Origin: DASQPA01 sp963757335 | Lineage (GTDB): Bacteria > Acidobacteriota > Thermoanaerobaculia > Multivoradales > UBA5704 | Length of the DNA: 64,000 bases | Assembly: GCA_963757335.1 (NCBI GenBank) | Contig: CAVWRJ010000013.1 | Span: 434,001 to 498,000, forward strand | Direction of reading: 5' to 3' | Part shown: positions 33,196 to 42,869 of the stretch, piece after piece | How positions within the stretch are numbered: the first letter of the stretch is position 1 | Layout: the number at the start of each line of letters is the position of its first letter | The notes under the pieces: generated by a model | Told to the model about the DNA's origin: nothing | Seen by the model: the letters and a program-made list of their open reading frames with translations, nothing else | The model's database searches: none | Position numbers and translations under genes: made by a program

Positions 33196-36100
33196 GCGCT
33201 CCCCTCGCCGCCGTTCTCCTCTTTGGCGACTCCCGGGACCCCCGGCAGGCGCCAGACGGCGAGGAGCGCGACGTCTCCGGGCTCTTCCTCCCCGGGGCGG
33301 CCGCGCGCGGCCCAGTCGAAGAGCCGGCCGCGGGCGCCGGAGTCGCCCCGGATGCAGGCCTCGGCGACGCCGCAGAACTTGCAGCGGCCGGGCTCGTTCC
33401 GGCCGGCCACGTCGACCACCCGGGGGAAGAAGGTCCCCGCCTCCCAGGCGCCGAGGACCGCGGCGGTGGCGGTGCCGAAGGCGCGCTCCAGCTCGGCATC
33501 CCCGGGCAGCCGGGCAGCCACCGCGAACTCCCGCTGGGCGAGGTCGGGACGGAGATAGAGGTAGCGCCCACGGGCCGCCGGTCCCCCGGCGAGCCGGTAG
33601 GCCACCGCCTGGAGCCGGGTTCCCGCGCGCACCGAGGCGAGGAGGTGCTCGGCGCGCTTGTCCTCTCGTTTGGCGGTCGAGACCGGCCGGCCGGTCTTGT
33701 AGTCGGTCAGCCGGAGCTCCCCTGGCGATAGGGGCTGGCTGGGCTCGCCCGGCTCTCCCGGCAGGCGATCGACGAGGTCGGCCTTGAAGCGGACGATCCG
33801 CGGCCCGCCCCGTGGATCGGCGACCGCCACCGCCCCGTAGACCTCGGCCCCGAGGACCGCGAGGGCGGCCCCGGGCTCGGCCCAGTCGGCCAGCCGCGCC
33901 GACTCGAGAAAGGGGCGGGCGCGTTCGGCGAGAGCGCGGGCCATGCCGGGGAGCGAGATCCCCTCCTCCTCGACGACCCCTTCCGCCGCCTGGCGGAGGA
34001 GGCGCTCGAAGTCGGCCGGCGCCGGCCAGGGGACGGCGACCGGCTCCCGGGTCTCCCAGGGCGGGGACTCCTGCCCGCTCCACTCGGCGGGAACGGCGGC
34101 GAGGACGACCGCTTCGAGCACGGCGTGGACGAGGTTGCCGAGGAGGAGGGCGTCGACCCCGGGGAGGGCTTCCAGGGGATCGGGGGTGGGCTCCAGCTTC
34201 AGGACCCGGGTGAGGAAGGTCTGCCAGGGGCAGGCGGCCATCCCTTCCAGGTGGGTGATCCAGAGGTCGCCGTGGCGCGGGTCGGCGGCCCCGGCCGGAG
34301 CGCCGGAGAGATCCCCCACGAAGCCGAACCAGGGGCCGAGGCGCTGCCGGGTGGCCCGCCCCTCGGGGGTGCGGCGGTCGGGGTCGAGCTCGTCGAGGAC
34401 CGCCAGGCGGGCGGCAGCGAGGGCGTTCGGATCGAGCGCCGAGGCGCCGGGGAGGAGCGCGCGCCCCGCCGCCACCGCCGAGGGGAGGACCCGGCCGAAG
34501 TGCCCGCGGGAGGCGTGGAGGCCGGCCAGGATCGCATGCTCGTCCGCCGGCCGGGGGGCGCGGCCGGCGGGGAGGGCGTAGAGGGGCGGCAGCCGCTCGG
34601 CGCCGCCGGGAGCGAGGAGGCGCTCGACGAGCGGCGAGGGGGAACGGGGGCGGCCGTCGTCGTCCGCGCTCTGCCAGGAGAGGGTGACGGCGGGGGCGGC
34701 GGAGAGCAGCTGGGCGAAGAGGTAGCGCTCCTCGTCGAACCCCTGGCGCTTGACCGGCACGTCCGGCAGCACCCCGTCGTTGAAGGGCCCGGCGAGGACG
34801 GTGCGGAGAGCGTCCGGCAGGAGCGGGTCCTCGCGCACCGTGCGGGGGAAGAGGTCGCGGTTCATGCCGGCGAGGAAGAGGTGCTCGAAGGTCCGGCCGC
34901 GGGCCTCGGTCACCGAGAGCACCTGCACTCCGCCGCCGCGCCCCCCCAGGGGAGAGCGGCCGGCTTCCGCCAGGGCCCGGGCGAGGAGGGTCCGCAGCTC
35001 CGCGAAGTGAAGCCGGAAGCCGGGGGGGACCTCGCGCCCCAGCCGGACGAGGGCGTCCGCCACCGGGTCCGGCGGGCTCCCATTCCAACCGAGATCGTCG
35101 CGGAGGAGAGCGGCGACGCGGGCCAGGTGGTCGGCGATGGTCGCCCCGTCGGGCCACTCGGCGAAGCGCTGGCAGAGGGCGCGGGCGGCGGCCGCGGCAC
35201 GCTCGATCTCGGTTCCGGCGACGGTCCGCGCCGCGGCCCGGGCGGCCGCCGGCCCCTTCTCCTCCCCCTCGCCTTCCCCCTCCCCCTCTTCCTCTTTGGC
35301 CATCGCCCGCACCCGCAACCCCTGGCGGATGGGCAGGGCGTATCTGCCGTTCCGGAGCACCCGTGCCAGACTTTCGCCGTCCAGGGCGGCGAGGTCGCGC
35401 AGGCGCCCGAGCCCGAGGGCGCGGACGGCGAGCCGGAGGTCGATCCGCCGCCTGCCGGCCGCGGCCAGCCGGAGCCGCCCGACCGCCTCGCCGGAGATCG
35501 CCGGGAGGGAGACCGCGGCGTCGAGCCAGCGGTCGCAGGGGGTCTCCTCCCGCCGGCGGAGGAGCTCCAAGAGGGCGGCAGCCCGGCGCCCGGCGGGCTC
35601 GATGGCACCGCGCGCTCCCAGCCCGGAGAAGGGGATGCCGAGCCGGCCGAGCTGGCGGCGGAGCGCCAGCCGGTAGGGGGCGAGATCGCGCGCCACAACC
35701 CCGATCCCCTCGGGCCGGGCCCCGGCGTCGAGGAGGGCGCGGAGGCGGAGCGCCACGCCCCGCACCTCGGCCTCGGTGCCCGCCGCCTCCAGCCGCGCCA
35801 GCCGGGCGCGCTCGGGGGGGCCGTCCGCGGCCGTGCCTCTTCGGCGCGGGCGACGAGCTCCAGCCGCCTGGCGAAGCGCTCCGCGAAGGCCCGCTCCCAG
35901 GCTTCCGTCTGGGCCGGGGCGCTGGCGGGGTCGAGCGGGCGGTCGAGGAGGAGCCGCGCCCCGGGACGGCGGAGGAGGGCGGTCAGGAGGTCGGTCGCGA
36001 GGCCGGTGGCGTCGGCGAAGCCGTGCACGTAGAGGGCACGGCTGGGCAGGAAAAGCTCCGCGGCATCGGGGCCATGCGCGACGAGCTCGGCGGCCCGGCG

Positions 36101-36739
36101 GAGGAGATGGGAGGTGCGGCCGATCCCCAGCCGCCGCCCCTCCGCCTCGACCCGGGCGGCGACTCGGACCAGGGCGCGCGCCCGCTCGACCGCCGCCCGC
36201 GAGGTGACCGCCGGCCCGAGGGCGGCCAGGGCGTCGTCCGCGGCTTCGGCGTGGGCGCGCTCGAAGCCCGCGTCGAGGAGATCCCGCACGGTGCCGAAGA
36301 CCCCCGCATAGCCGTCGACCAGCCCCTCGAGGCCGCGGACGAGGGCCGGCTGCTCGCGGGCGGCGCGCTCGGCCAGCACCTCGAAGAGGAGGGTACCTTT
36401 GGGGACCGGCTCGCCCGCCCGCTCGAGGATCTCGGCGGCGACCGCGAAGAGGGTCTGGAAGCTGATCCCGGCGAGCGACCGGCCCCGCCGCGCCACGAGG
36501 AGCGCCGAGAGATGGGCGGTGAGGCTCCGCGACGGCACGACGACCCGCACCGGCCGGGCGAGGAGCCGCGGCTCGCGGGCGGCCTCGGCCAGGTGCTCCT
36601 CCAGGCGTTCGAAGAGGAGCGCCTCGGCCGCCCGGGCCCCGTGGACCACCCAGACTCCGGCCCGCGATGGAGGTGCTGGGGGAGACGGCGGGGTCGGTTC
36701 CGCGGGCCCGAGGTCGAAGAGCGGCAGTTGCGTCGGCAC
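33192..36739 (-). CDS. addB: AddB-like nuclease subunit, one frameshift
   Basis: About 1180 residues if repaired. It starts at ATG 36739 (MPTQLPLFDLGPAE). The N-terminal two thirds is an inactive helicase-like domain. The C-terminus is a PD-(D/E)xK nuclease (RIVRFKADLVDRLPG, then LRLTDYKTGRP) with cysteines for a [4Fe-4S] cluster: MAACPWQTF upstream and RCKFCGVAEAC at the end, as in AddB. The frame changes at a run of seven G (35814-35820): upstream sequence ends in ARAEEARPRTA and the continuation ERARLARLEAAGTEAEV is in another phase. It overlaps the AddA-like gene by two bases (TTGA), so the pair is translationally coupled. Confidence 0.8.
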
Positions 36740-36817
36740 GGACCCAAGGATAGCTGAGAGGAAGGGAAACCTTGCCGGCGCGGATTGCGTAAGGGAGAGT
36801 ATTGAGGAGGTCTATAG

Positions 36818-38650
36818 ATGACCCGATGGAACGCTTTCGTGCGCCGGACCCAAACCGGCGCAGTGCTCGCCGCCGGCTTCTGCCTGGCGGCTCTACCCGC
36901 GACCGCCGCAACGCCCGCAACGGCCGCAACACCCGCCATAGCCGCGAGACCCACAACGCCGGCCTGGGTCGCCAAGAGCGATCAGAACGCCCAGGTGCTG
37001 CTCGACGTGCTCGCCCGCCAGAGCCCCGAGGGGGCGGGGCAGATGGGCGTCTCCGGCCTGGACGAGCAGATCGTCGACCTCTCGCCCGGCTTCGTCGAGC
37101 GCGGCATCGCCGACACTCTAAAGGCGACGGCGATCCTGAAACAGCGGCTCGCCGGGGAGAAGGACCCGAACGTCCGCCAGGATCTGGAGATCCTCATCCA
37201 GTCGGCCGAGCAGAACGTGGAGGGGACCCGGCTCTCCGACAAGTACCAGATCCCGTTCTTCGACTTGAACCAGGCGATCTTCCAGGGGCTCCGCGGCCTG
37301 CTCGACGATCAGGTCGAGCCGGCCCGCCGCGGGGCGGCGCTCGTCCGCCTGAAGAAGTACACGGGGATGGTACCCGGTACCACCCCCATCACCCGCCTGG
37401 CCGAGGACTTCATCAGAAGCCACGAGAAACCCGGCCTCCTCTACCCGTTCAAGGACGAGGTCGAGAAAAACCTCGGCAACGGCACCACCTACATCGACGG
37501 CATCGGCCCGCTCTTCGAGAAGTACCAGATCGCCGGCTACCAGGAGCCGTACGCCAGGCTCAAGCAGCAGATGGCGGCCTACAACGATTTCGTCCGCCAG
37601 GAGATCCTGCCCAAGGCGCGGACCGACTTCCGCCAGCCGCCGGAGCTCTACGCCTTCGCTTTGAAACAGGTCGGGGTCGACATGCCGGTCGAGGAGCTGG
37701 TGCGCCGCGCCGAGGTCGCCTTCAGAGAGGCCCAGAACGAGATGCAGGCCCTGGCCCCCCTGGTCGCCAAGCAGCAGGGCTGGAACTTGACCGACTACCG
37801 AGACGTGCTCCGCGAGCTGCACAAAAAGCAGGTGGTGGGCGAGGCCATCCTGCCGCTCTACCAGCAGCGCATCAAGGACATGGAGGAGATCATCCGCACC
37901 CAGCACATCGTCACCCTCCCGGACCGCCCCATGAAGGTGCGCCTGGCGAGCGCGGCGGAGAGCGCCCAGACCCCGGCGCCCAACATGAAGCCACCGCGCC
38001 TCATCGGCAACACCGGCGAGACCGGCGAGTTCGTGCTGCCGCTCAGGATCCCCGGCCAGGGAGGGAAGGGCTCGCTGGCGTTAGACGACTTCACCTTCGA
38101 CGCCATCTCCTGGACCTTGACCGCCCACGAGGGGCGGCCGGGGCACGAGCTGCAGTTCTCGGCCATGGTCGAGAAGGGGGTGTCGAAGGCGCGCGCCATC
38201 TTCGGCTTCAACTCGGTGAACGCCGAGGGCTGGGCGCTCTACGCCGAGGCCGAGGTCAAGCCCTACGAGCCGCTCGACGGGCAGCTCGGGACGCTCCAGG
38301 CGCGGCTCCAGCGCGCCGCCCGGGCGATCCTCGACCCTGGTCTGCAACTCGGCACGATCACTCGCAAGGAGGCGACCCGGGTACTGCGCGAGGAGGTGGT
38401 GCTGTCGGAGGGGATGGCTCTCCAGGAGGTCGAGCGCTACACCTTCTGGGCACCGGGGCAGGCGACGGCCTACTTCTGCGGCTACACCCGGCTGATGGAG
38501 CTGCGGGCCGAGGTCGAGCGCATCCTCGGCAAGCGCTTCGACCGCCAGCGCTACCACGACTTCCTGCTCTCCCAGGGGATGCTGCCGCCTGCCCTGCTCA
38601 GAAAGGCGGTCTACGAGCAGTTCCTGCCGCAGGAGAAGAGCCGGTCGTAA
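36818..38650 (+). CDS. DUF885 family putative metallopeptidase, exported
   Basis: 610 residues from ATG 36818 with a GAGGAGG-type site. The signal peptide is followed by an Ala/Thr/Pro stretch of 9-bp-repeat origin (AATPATAATPAIAAR). The body is helical and carries the family signature TAHEGRPGHELQ (near residue 432), an HExxxH-like zinc motif, then NSVNAEGWALYAEAE, whose Glu residues would complete a gluzincin-type site. DUF885 proteins resemble M32/M3 peptidases; substrates are mostly unknown. A hairpin follows the gene. No functional partner is adjacent. Confidence 0.9.
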   Translation: MTRWNAFVRRTQTGAVLAAGFCLAALPATAATPATAATPAIAARPTTPAWVAKSDQNAQVLLDVLARQSPEGAGQMGVSGLDEQIVDLSPGFVERGIADTLKATAILKQRLAGEKDPNVRQDLEILIQSAEQNVEGTRLSDKYQIPFFDLNQAIFQGLRGLLDDQVEPARRGAALVRLKKYTGMVPGTTPITRLAEDFIRSHEKPGLLYPFKDEVEKNLGNGTTYIDGIGPLFEKYQIAGYQEPYARLKQQMAAYNDFVRQEILPKARTDFRQPPELYAFALKQVGVDMPVEELVRRAEVAFREAQNEMQALAPLVAKQQGWNLTDYRDVLRELHKKQVVGEAILPLYQQRIKDMEEIIRTQHIVTLPDRPMKVRLASAAESAQTPAPNMKPPRLIGNTGETGEFVLPLRIPGQGGKGSLALDDFTFDAISWTLTAHEGRPGHELQFSAMVEKGVSKARAIFGFNSVNAEGWALYAEAEVKPYEPLDGQLGTLQARLQRAARAILDPGLQLGTITRKEATRVLREEVVLSEGMALQEVERYTFWAPGQATAYFCGYTRLMELRAEVERILGKRFDRQRYHDFLLSQGMLPPALLRKAVYEQFLPQEKSRS

Positions 38651-38667
38651 GAAAAAGAAGGTAGAAC

Positions 38668-38706
38668 GGGGCCGGCGGCGGGATCTCTCCAGGAGCCGCC
38701 GGCCCC
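38668..38706. terminator. Bidirectional hairpin between DUF885 and DUF2383 genes
   Basis: GGGGCCGGCGGC (38668-38679) pairs exactly with GCCGCCGGCCCC (38695-38706), 12 bp and 15-nt loop, between two convergent genes. An A-rich stretch (GAAAAAGAAGG) on the left could serve as U tract for the minus-strand gene. Confidence 0.7.
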
Positions 38707-38724
38707 GAGCCGTTCCAGGGACGA

Positions 38725-39174
38725 TTACTGGCGGGCCATCAGGCGGTCGATCACCGTCACGTGCTCGCGCTGCTTGGGGAGGAGCTGGCCCTGGATGAGC
38801 GCCTTGCACTCCGCCGGCAGGTGCTCGTCCTTCAAGGCGTCCTCATAGTCCTTGACACCGTGCTCCTCACCTTCCTTCAGAGCCTTCAGGGCCGCCGTGT
38901 TGCCGAACAGCTTGGCCGCCCCGGTGACCGCCTGGGCGAAGGTGCCCCAGGGGCCGGAGCCCTCGGACGGCTTCTCGCCGTGGCCTTCGATGTGATGCCA
39001 GAGAGCGTCGGCGGCGTCGCGGTGGTCGCGGCGGAGGGAGTGCAGCTCGGCGGAGCCGGGCGCGCTGTTGTCCTCCAGCTTCTCGATCGCCTGGCGGTAG
39101 GTCTCCAGGGCGGACATCTCACCGCGCAACAGGCTGTTCAAGGTCTCAAGGTTCGTCTTCGTGGTCGTCGCCAT
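38725..39174 (-). CDS. Ferritin-like four-helix protein (DUF2383 / PA2169 type)
   Basis: 149 residues from ATG 39174 (AAAGGGAGA upstream); a frame to 39285 has no site. TLNSLLRGEMSALETYRQAI near the N-terminus, SLRRDHRDAADALWHHIEGH in the middle and the helical end match the DUF2383 four-helix bundle, a ferritin-like fold. Stress association is typical for this family. It is transcribed divergently from a DUF4142 gene, another ferritin-like family, over a 212-bp shared promoter region, so they may be co-regulated. Confidence 0.88.
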   Translation of the reverse strand: MATTTKTNLETLNSLLRGEMSALETYRQAIEKLEDNSAPGSAELHSLRRDHRDAADALWHHIEGHGEKPSEGSGPWGTFAQAVTGAAKLFGNTAALKALKEGEEHGVKDYEDALKDEHLPAECKALIQGQLLPKQREHVTVIDRLMARQ

Positions 39175-39386
39175 GGATGTTCTCCCTTTGAAAAGTATTC
39201 CGACTCCGTGGCCGGGTTCTTCAGGGGAATTTGCAAGAGATGTGCCCCAGGTTCGCCGTGGCCACTTTAAGACCCTGGGTGGCATTGTTCTTGCTCCATC
39301 TTAAAGACGAGGCATGAGAGGTCGGAAGCACTCCGCTTCGTCGTGTCGAACACTGGAAGAATTCTTATCAACAAAGGAGAGACGCG

Positions 39387-40163
39387 ATGGCTCACAAGAA
39401 ACTCACCGGAATGGCCGCGGTTGCGGTGGCAGGGCTCCTCACGACAATGACTCCGGCGTTCGCCCAGAACACCGGGACGACGACTGGCAGCAACACCACC
39501 GGCAGCGGCTCGGGCACGACCGGCTCCGGCTCGACAGGTACCACGGGCTCCGGCTCGGGCTCCATGGGCACCTCGGGCTCCAGCTCGGGCTCCATGGGCA
39601 CCTCGGGCTCCATGGGTCACGACTCCATGGGCAAGAACGGCATGATGGGCAAGGTCAGCTCCAAGGACAAGAAGTTCATGATGGACGCGGCCATGGGCGG
39701 CATGGAAGAGGTGGAGATGGGGCGCCTGGCGGCGAGCAACGCCACGGACGCCGACGTCAAGGCCTTCGGCCAGCGCATGGTCGACGATCACACCAAGGCC
39801 AACGACCAGCTGAAGCAGGTCGCCCAGACCAAGGGCGTGACCCTGCCGGCCGACATGAGCAAGTCGCAGCACAGCGACATGGATAAGCTCAGCAAGATGA
39901 CCGGCACCGACTTCGACCACGCCTACGTCAAGATGATGGTCAAGGACCACAAGAAGGACGTGGCCGACTTCTCCAAGGAGTCGAAGAGCGGCAAGGACTC
40001 GGACGTCAAGTCGTTCGCCAGCACCACCCTCCCGACCCTTCAGGACCACCTCAAGATGGTCCAGGACCTCTCGACCAAGATGGGCGGCAGCAAGAGCGCC
40101 AGCATGAGCAAGCACTCCAGCCGCAGCAAGAAGACGACCTCGACCGGCACCAACGGTCAGTAG
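39387..40163 (+). CDS. DUF4142 family exported protein with Gly/Ser/Thr linker
   Basis: 258 residues from ATG 39387 with AAAGGAGAG upstream. Signal peptide ending near AFAQN, then about 45 residues of Gly/Ser/Thr low complexity made of repeated TGSGS and SMGTSGSS units, then a Met-rich bridge and the DUF4142 helical domain (FMMDAAMGGMEEVEMGRLAA, then VKAFGQRMVDDHTKANDQL). The family is ferritin-like and periplasmic. The Met/His-rich segment before the domain could bind metal, but this is speculation. The C-terminus is Ser/Lys-rich. A hairpin (40187-40216) follows. Confidence 0.92.
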   Translation: MAHKKLTGMAAVAVAGLLTTMTPAFAQNTGTTTGSNTTGSGSGTTGSGSTGTTGSGSGSMGTSGSSSGSMGTSGSMGHDSMGKNGMMGKVSSKDKKFMMDAAMGGMEEVEMGRLAASNATDADVKAFGQRMVDDHTKANDQLKQVAQTKGVTLPADMSKSQHSDMDKLSKMTGTDFDHAYVKMMVKDHKKDVADFSKESKSGKDSDVKSFASTTLPTLQDHLKMVQDLSTKMGGSKSASMSKHSSRSKKTTSTGTNGQ

Positions 40164-40186
40164 GCCGGCCTACCTCGAACCGAGGC

Positions 40187-40216
40187 CCCCGGGCGGCACC
40201 TCGCTACCGCCCGGGG
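40187..40216 (+). terminator. Hairpin after the DUF4142 gene
   Basis: CCCCGGGCGG (40187-40196) pairs with CCGCCCGGGG (40207-40216), 10 bp with a 10-nt loop, 24 bases after the stop codon. No U tract. Confidence 0.6.
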
Positions 40217-40281
40217 ACCGGGACTCTCCAGCTCCCCTCTCGCGTCAGATCCCCACCTGGACCGGGTACGATACGCCACCG

Positions 40282-41424
40282 ATGTCCGAGCTCTTCGACC
40301 GAGACCCCTGGGCGCGGCTGCCCCGCACCCGGCAGGCCCTGGAGGCCGGCCTCGACCTTGGCGTGCACCTGGGAGCCCAGCTCCATGTCGACCTCCATGG
40401 CGAGGTCGTGGCCGATGCCGCCCTGGGGGAGAACCGGCCGGGCGAGCCGCTGACCCCCGACCACCTGATGCTCTGGCTGTCCTCGACCAAGCCGGTGGCG
40501 GCGGTGGCCGTGGCGCAGCTCTGGGAGCGCGGGCTCCTGGAGCTCGACGATCCGGTGGCCCGGCATCTCCCGGAGTTCGCCGCCGAGGGGAAAGAGGGAA
40601 TCACTCTCCGCCACCTCCTCACCCACACCGCAGGCATCCGCCTGCTCGACACCGGCTGGCCCGCCGCCTCCTGGGAGGAGATCGTGGCCCGCATCGCGGC
40701 CTCGAAGCCGGAGCCGCGCTGGGTGCCGGGGCAGAAGGCGGGTTACCACCTGGCCTCCTCCTGGTTCCTCCTCGGCGAGGTCGTCCACCGGCTCTCCGGG
40801 CTCCCCTTCGATCGCTACGTGCGGGAGGAGATCTTCCTCCCCCTGGGGATGGCCGACTGCTGGATCGGCATGCCGGCCGAGCGCTACCGGGCCTACGCCG
40901 AGGCTGGGCGGCTGGGGCTCCTCTACAACACCGAGGGCGCGCCGCCCCGCCAGCACACCTGGACCGCCGAGCCGCGGCTCACCGGCATCCACCCCGGGGG
41001 GAACGGCTACGGCCCGATGCGGGAGCTGGCCCGCTTCTACGCCATGCTTTTAGGTCTCGGCAGCCTGGAAGGAGCCCGGGGGCTCTCGCCCCAGGCGGTC
41101 GAGGCGCTCACCGCCCGCCACCGGGTGGGGATGGTCGACCAGACTTTCAAGCACGAGATGGACTGGGGCCTGGGGTTCATCCTCGACTCCAAGCGCTACG
41201 GGGTCGAGACCGTCCCCTACGGCTACGGCCGGCTCTGCTCGACCCGCACCTTCGGCCACAGCGGCTACCGCTCCTCGACCGCCTTCGCCGACCCCGAGGC
41301 CGGCCTGATCGTCGCCCTGGTCATGAACGGCACTCCCTCCGAGGCCGCCCACGAGCGCCGCATCCGGGCCGTGCTCGACGCCGTGTATATGGATTTGGAG
41401 CTTAATCACCAGGTCAATAGTTGA
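40282..41424 (+). CDS. Serine hydrolase, beta-lactamase class C fold
   Basis: 380 residues from ATG 40282. The nucleophile motif is SSTK in MLWLSSTKPVAAVAV (near residue 72), and the second catalytic motif is a Tyr in AGYHLASSWFLLGEVV. TFGHSGYRSS near the C-terminus stands at the position of the KTG/HxG motif. LRHLLTHTAGI is the usual conserved segment. No signal peptide is visible, so a cytoplasmic esterase or peptidase (EstB-like) is likelier than a beta-lactamase. Its last codons overlap the operator of the MarR gene. Confidence 0.9.
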   Translation: MSELFDRDPWARLPRTRQALEAGLDLGVHLGAQLHVDLHGEVVADAALGENRPGEPLTPDHLMLWLSSTKPVAAVAVAQLWERGLLELDDPVARHLPEFAAEGKEGITLRHLLTHTAGIRLLDTGWPAASWEEIVARIAASKPEPRWVPGQKAGYHLASSWFLLGEVVHRLSGLPFDRYVREEIFLPLGMADCWIGMPAERYRAYAEAGRLGLLYNTEGAPPRQHTWTAEPRLTGIHPGGNGYGPMRELARFYAMLLGLGSLEGARGLSPQAVEALTARHRVGMVDQTFKHEMDWGLGFILDSKRYGVETVPYGYGRLCSTRTFGHSGYRSSTAFADPEAGLIVALVMNGTPSEAAHERRIRAVLDAVYMDLELNHQVNS

Positions 41425-41449
41425 CAGGTCAACTATCCGAGGGTAGTCT
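41417..41449 (+). promoter_or_regulatory. MarR promoter with perfect 20-bp operator palindrome
   Basis: ATAGTTGACAGGTCAACTAT (41417-41436) has perfect 9-bp arms. It contains the -35 box TTGACA (41421-41426); TAGTCT (41444-41449) follows at 17 bp. Repressor binding there would block polymerase. The predicted start of transcription coincides with GTG 41457. Confidence 0.75.
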
Positions 41450-41456
41450 CGATCCT

Positions 41457-41936
41457 GTGGCCGACGAACGTACTCCGCTCCAGAAAGAGCTTCAGCAGCA
41501 ACGGCCGTTCCGGTCACGCGGGCAGGAGTCGGTAATCGCCCTCCTCCGCACCGCGGACCTGATGCGCCGTCACCTCTCGCGGGTGATCGAGCCGCACGGC
41601 ATCACCCTCCAGCAGTACAACGTCCTCCGCATCCTGCGCGGTGCCGGGGAGGAGGGATTGCCGACCCTCGTCATCGGCGAGCGGATGATCGAGCAGACGC
41701 CGGGGGTCACCCGCCTCCTCGACCGGTTGGAGGCCAAGAGCCTGGTGGCCCGCTGCCGGGGGGAGAGCGACCGGCGCCAGGTGTTCTGCCGGCTGACCCC
41801 GGCCGGCCGCCTCCTCCTCGCCCAGCTCGACCCGGAGATGGACGTGGCCGACGAGTCGGGAGTCGCCATGCTCCGCCCCGAGGACAAGGAGAAGCTCCTG
41901 GAGCTCCTGGCGGCCATCCGCACCGGTCACGGCTGA
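41457..41936 (+). CDS. MarR family transcriptional regulator
   Basis: 159 residues from GTG 41457. The in-frame TTG at 41421 is the -35 box of the gene's own promoter, so it cannot be the start; the predicted transcript starts at about 41456, making the mRNA leaderless. Winged helix: LQQYNVLRILRGAGEEGLPT, then RMIEQTPGVTRLLDRLEAKS and the wing RGESDRRQVFCRLTPAG. No redox Cys in the N-terminal helix, so it is not an OhrR type. It is followed at 50 bp by a YceI gene, which it probably controls along with itself. Confidence 0.9.
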   Translation: MADERTPLQKELQQQRPFRSRGQESVIALLRTADLMRRHLSRVIEPHGITLQQYNVLRILRGAGEEGLPTLVIGERMIEQTPGVTRLLDRLEAKSLVARCRGESDRRQVFCRLTPAGRLLLAQLDPEMDVADESGVAMLRPEDKEKLLELLAAIRTGHG

Positions 41937-41986
41937 ACCAGCGTCACGTCACAGTCAGCACCACGAGTTCCACCAAAGGAGATCCC

Positions 41987-42568
41987 ATGAGCACCGTTCC
42001 CTCGGAAACCGCCGCTACCCCTGAGACGAGCACCGTCAAGATCTATACCCTCGACCCCACCCACTCGGAGGTCGCCTTCACCGTCCGTCACCTGGTGACC
42101 AACGTCCGCGGGCGCTTCAACGACTATACGGCGACCATCCGCATGGACACCGCGAACCCCGAGGCCTCCTCGGTCGAGTTCCGGGTGAAGACGGCGAGCA
42201 TCGACACCGCCAACGCCGACCGCGACACCCACCTGCGCTCGGCCGACTTCTTCGACGTCGAGAAGTACCCCGAGATCGTCTTCCGGTCGACCTCCATCCG
42301 CGCCACCCAGGGCGGCGAGGAGGAGACCTACGAGGTGAAGGGAAATCTGGAGATGCACGGGGAGACTCACGAGATCACCCTCCCGGTCACCTACCTGGGC
42401 GCGGTCAAAGACCCCTGGGGCAACGACAAGGCGGGCTTCGAGACGACGACCAAAATCAACCGCAAGGACTTCGGGATGGTCTGGAACCAGGCTCTGGACG
42501 CCGGCGGCTTCATCCTCTCCGAGGACATCAAGGTCCACATCAATTTAGAGGCGCAGCTCCAGAAGTAG
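41987..42568 (+). CDS. YceI family protein
   Basis: 193 residues from ATG 41987 with AAAGGAG upstream. TLDPTHSEVAFTVRHLVTNV, then RDTHLRSADFFDVEKYPEI and GNLEMHGETHEITLPV are the lipocalin-like YceI signatures; the family binds polyprenoid or amide lipids. No signal peptide is present, so it would be the cytoplasmic kind. Directly behind a MarR gene, a common arrangement, so it is likely a target of that repressor. A strong hairpin follows. Confidence 0.95.
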   Translation: MSTVPSETAATPETSTVKIYTLDPTHSEVAFTVRHLVTNVRGRFNDYTATIRMDTANPEASSVEFRVKTASIDTANADRDTHLRSADFFDVEKYPEIVFRSTSIRATQGGEEETYEVKGNLEMHGETHEITLPVTYLGAVKDPWGNDKAGFETTTKINRKDFGMVWNQALDAGGFILSEDIKVHINLEAQLQK

Positions 42569-42584
42569 AGGGGAATGGCGAGAT

Positions 42585-42615
42585 GGGCCCGCGCCGGAGA
42601 GCTCCGCGCGGGCCC
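42585..42615. terminator. Hairpin between YceI and the RelE-type toxin
   Basis: GGGCCCGCG (42585-42593) pairs with CGCGGGCCC (42607-42615), 9 bp. It sits between convergent genes and touches the toxin stop codon. Confidence 0.6.
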
Positions 42616-42869
42616 TACCGATAGGCCTCACGGCGATGACGGACCCGTAGGACTCTTACTTCTTGGGCCGAATCATTCACTTCATACAGGATGCGATAGT
42701 CGCCGACGCGGACCCGATAGTCGTTCCGCGATCCGCTGAGCTTTCGGCACCCCAATGGCCTTGGCGTCTGGGCCAGAGTTTTGATCTCGACAATGACGCG
42801 ATGAAAGGTCTCAGCTGGCAGCCGCTTCAGGTCCCGCTCGGCCTGTGGCGTCAGGAGGACGTCATGCAT
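42615..42869 (-). CDS. RelE/ParE family toxin
   Basis: 84 residues. LLTPQAERDLKRLPAETFHR, then LSGSRNDYRVRVGDYRILYE and VLRVRHRREAYR are typical of RelE/ParE toxins; the Arg-rich strand and final HRREAYR correspond to the mRNase active-site region of RelE. Overlaps the antitoxin gene by 8 bp. Confidence 0.92.
   Translation of the reverse strand: MHDVLLTPQAERDLKRLPAETFHRVIVEIKTLAQTPRPLGCRKLSGSRNDYRVRVGDYRILYEVNDSAQEVRVLRVRHRREAYR

Noticed and set aside
40282..41424. Calling the serine hydrolase an AmpC beta-lactamase, given the BlaI-type pair in the window
   Set aside because: No signal peptide, unusual third motif and 38 kb from the regulator; an esterase/peptidase of the same fold is likelier.
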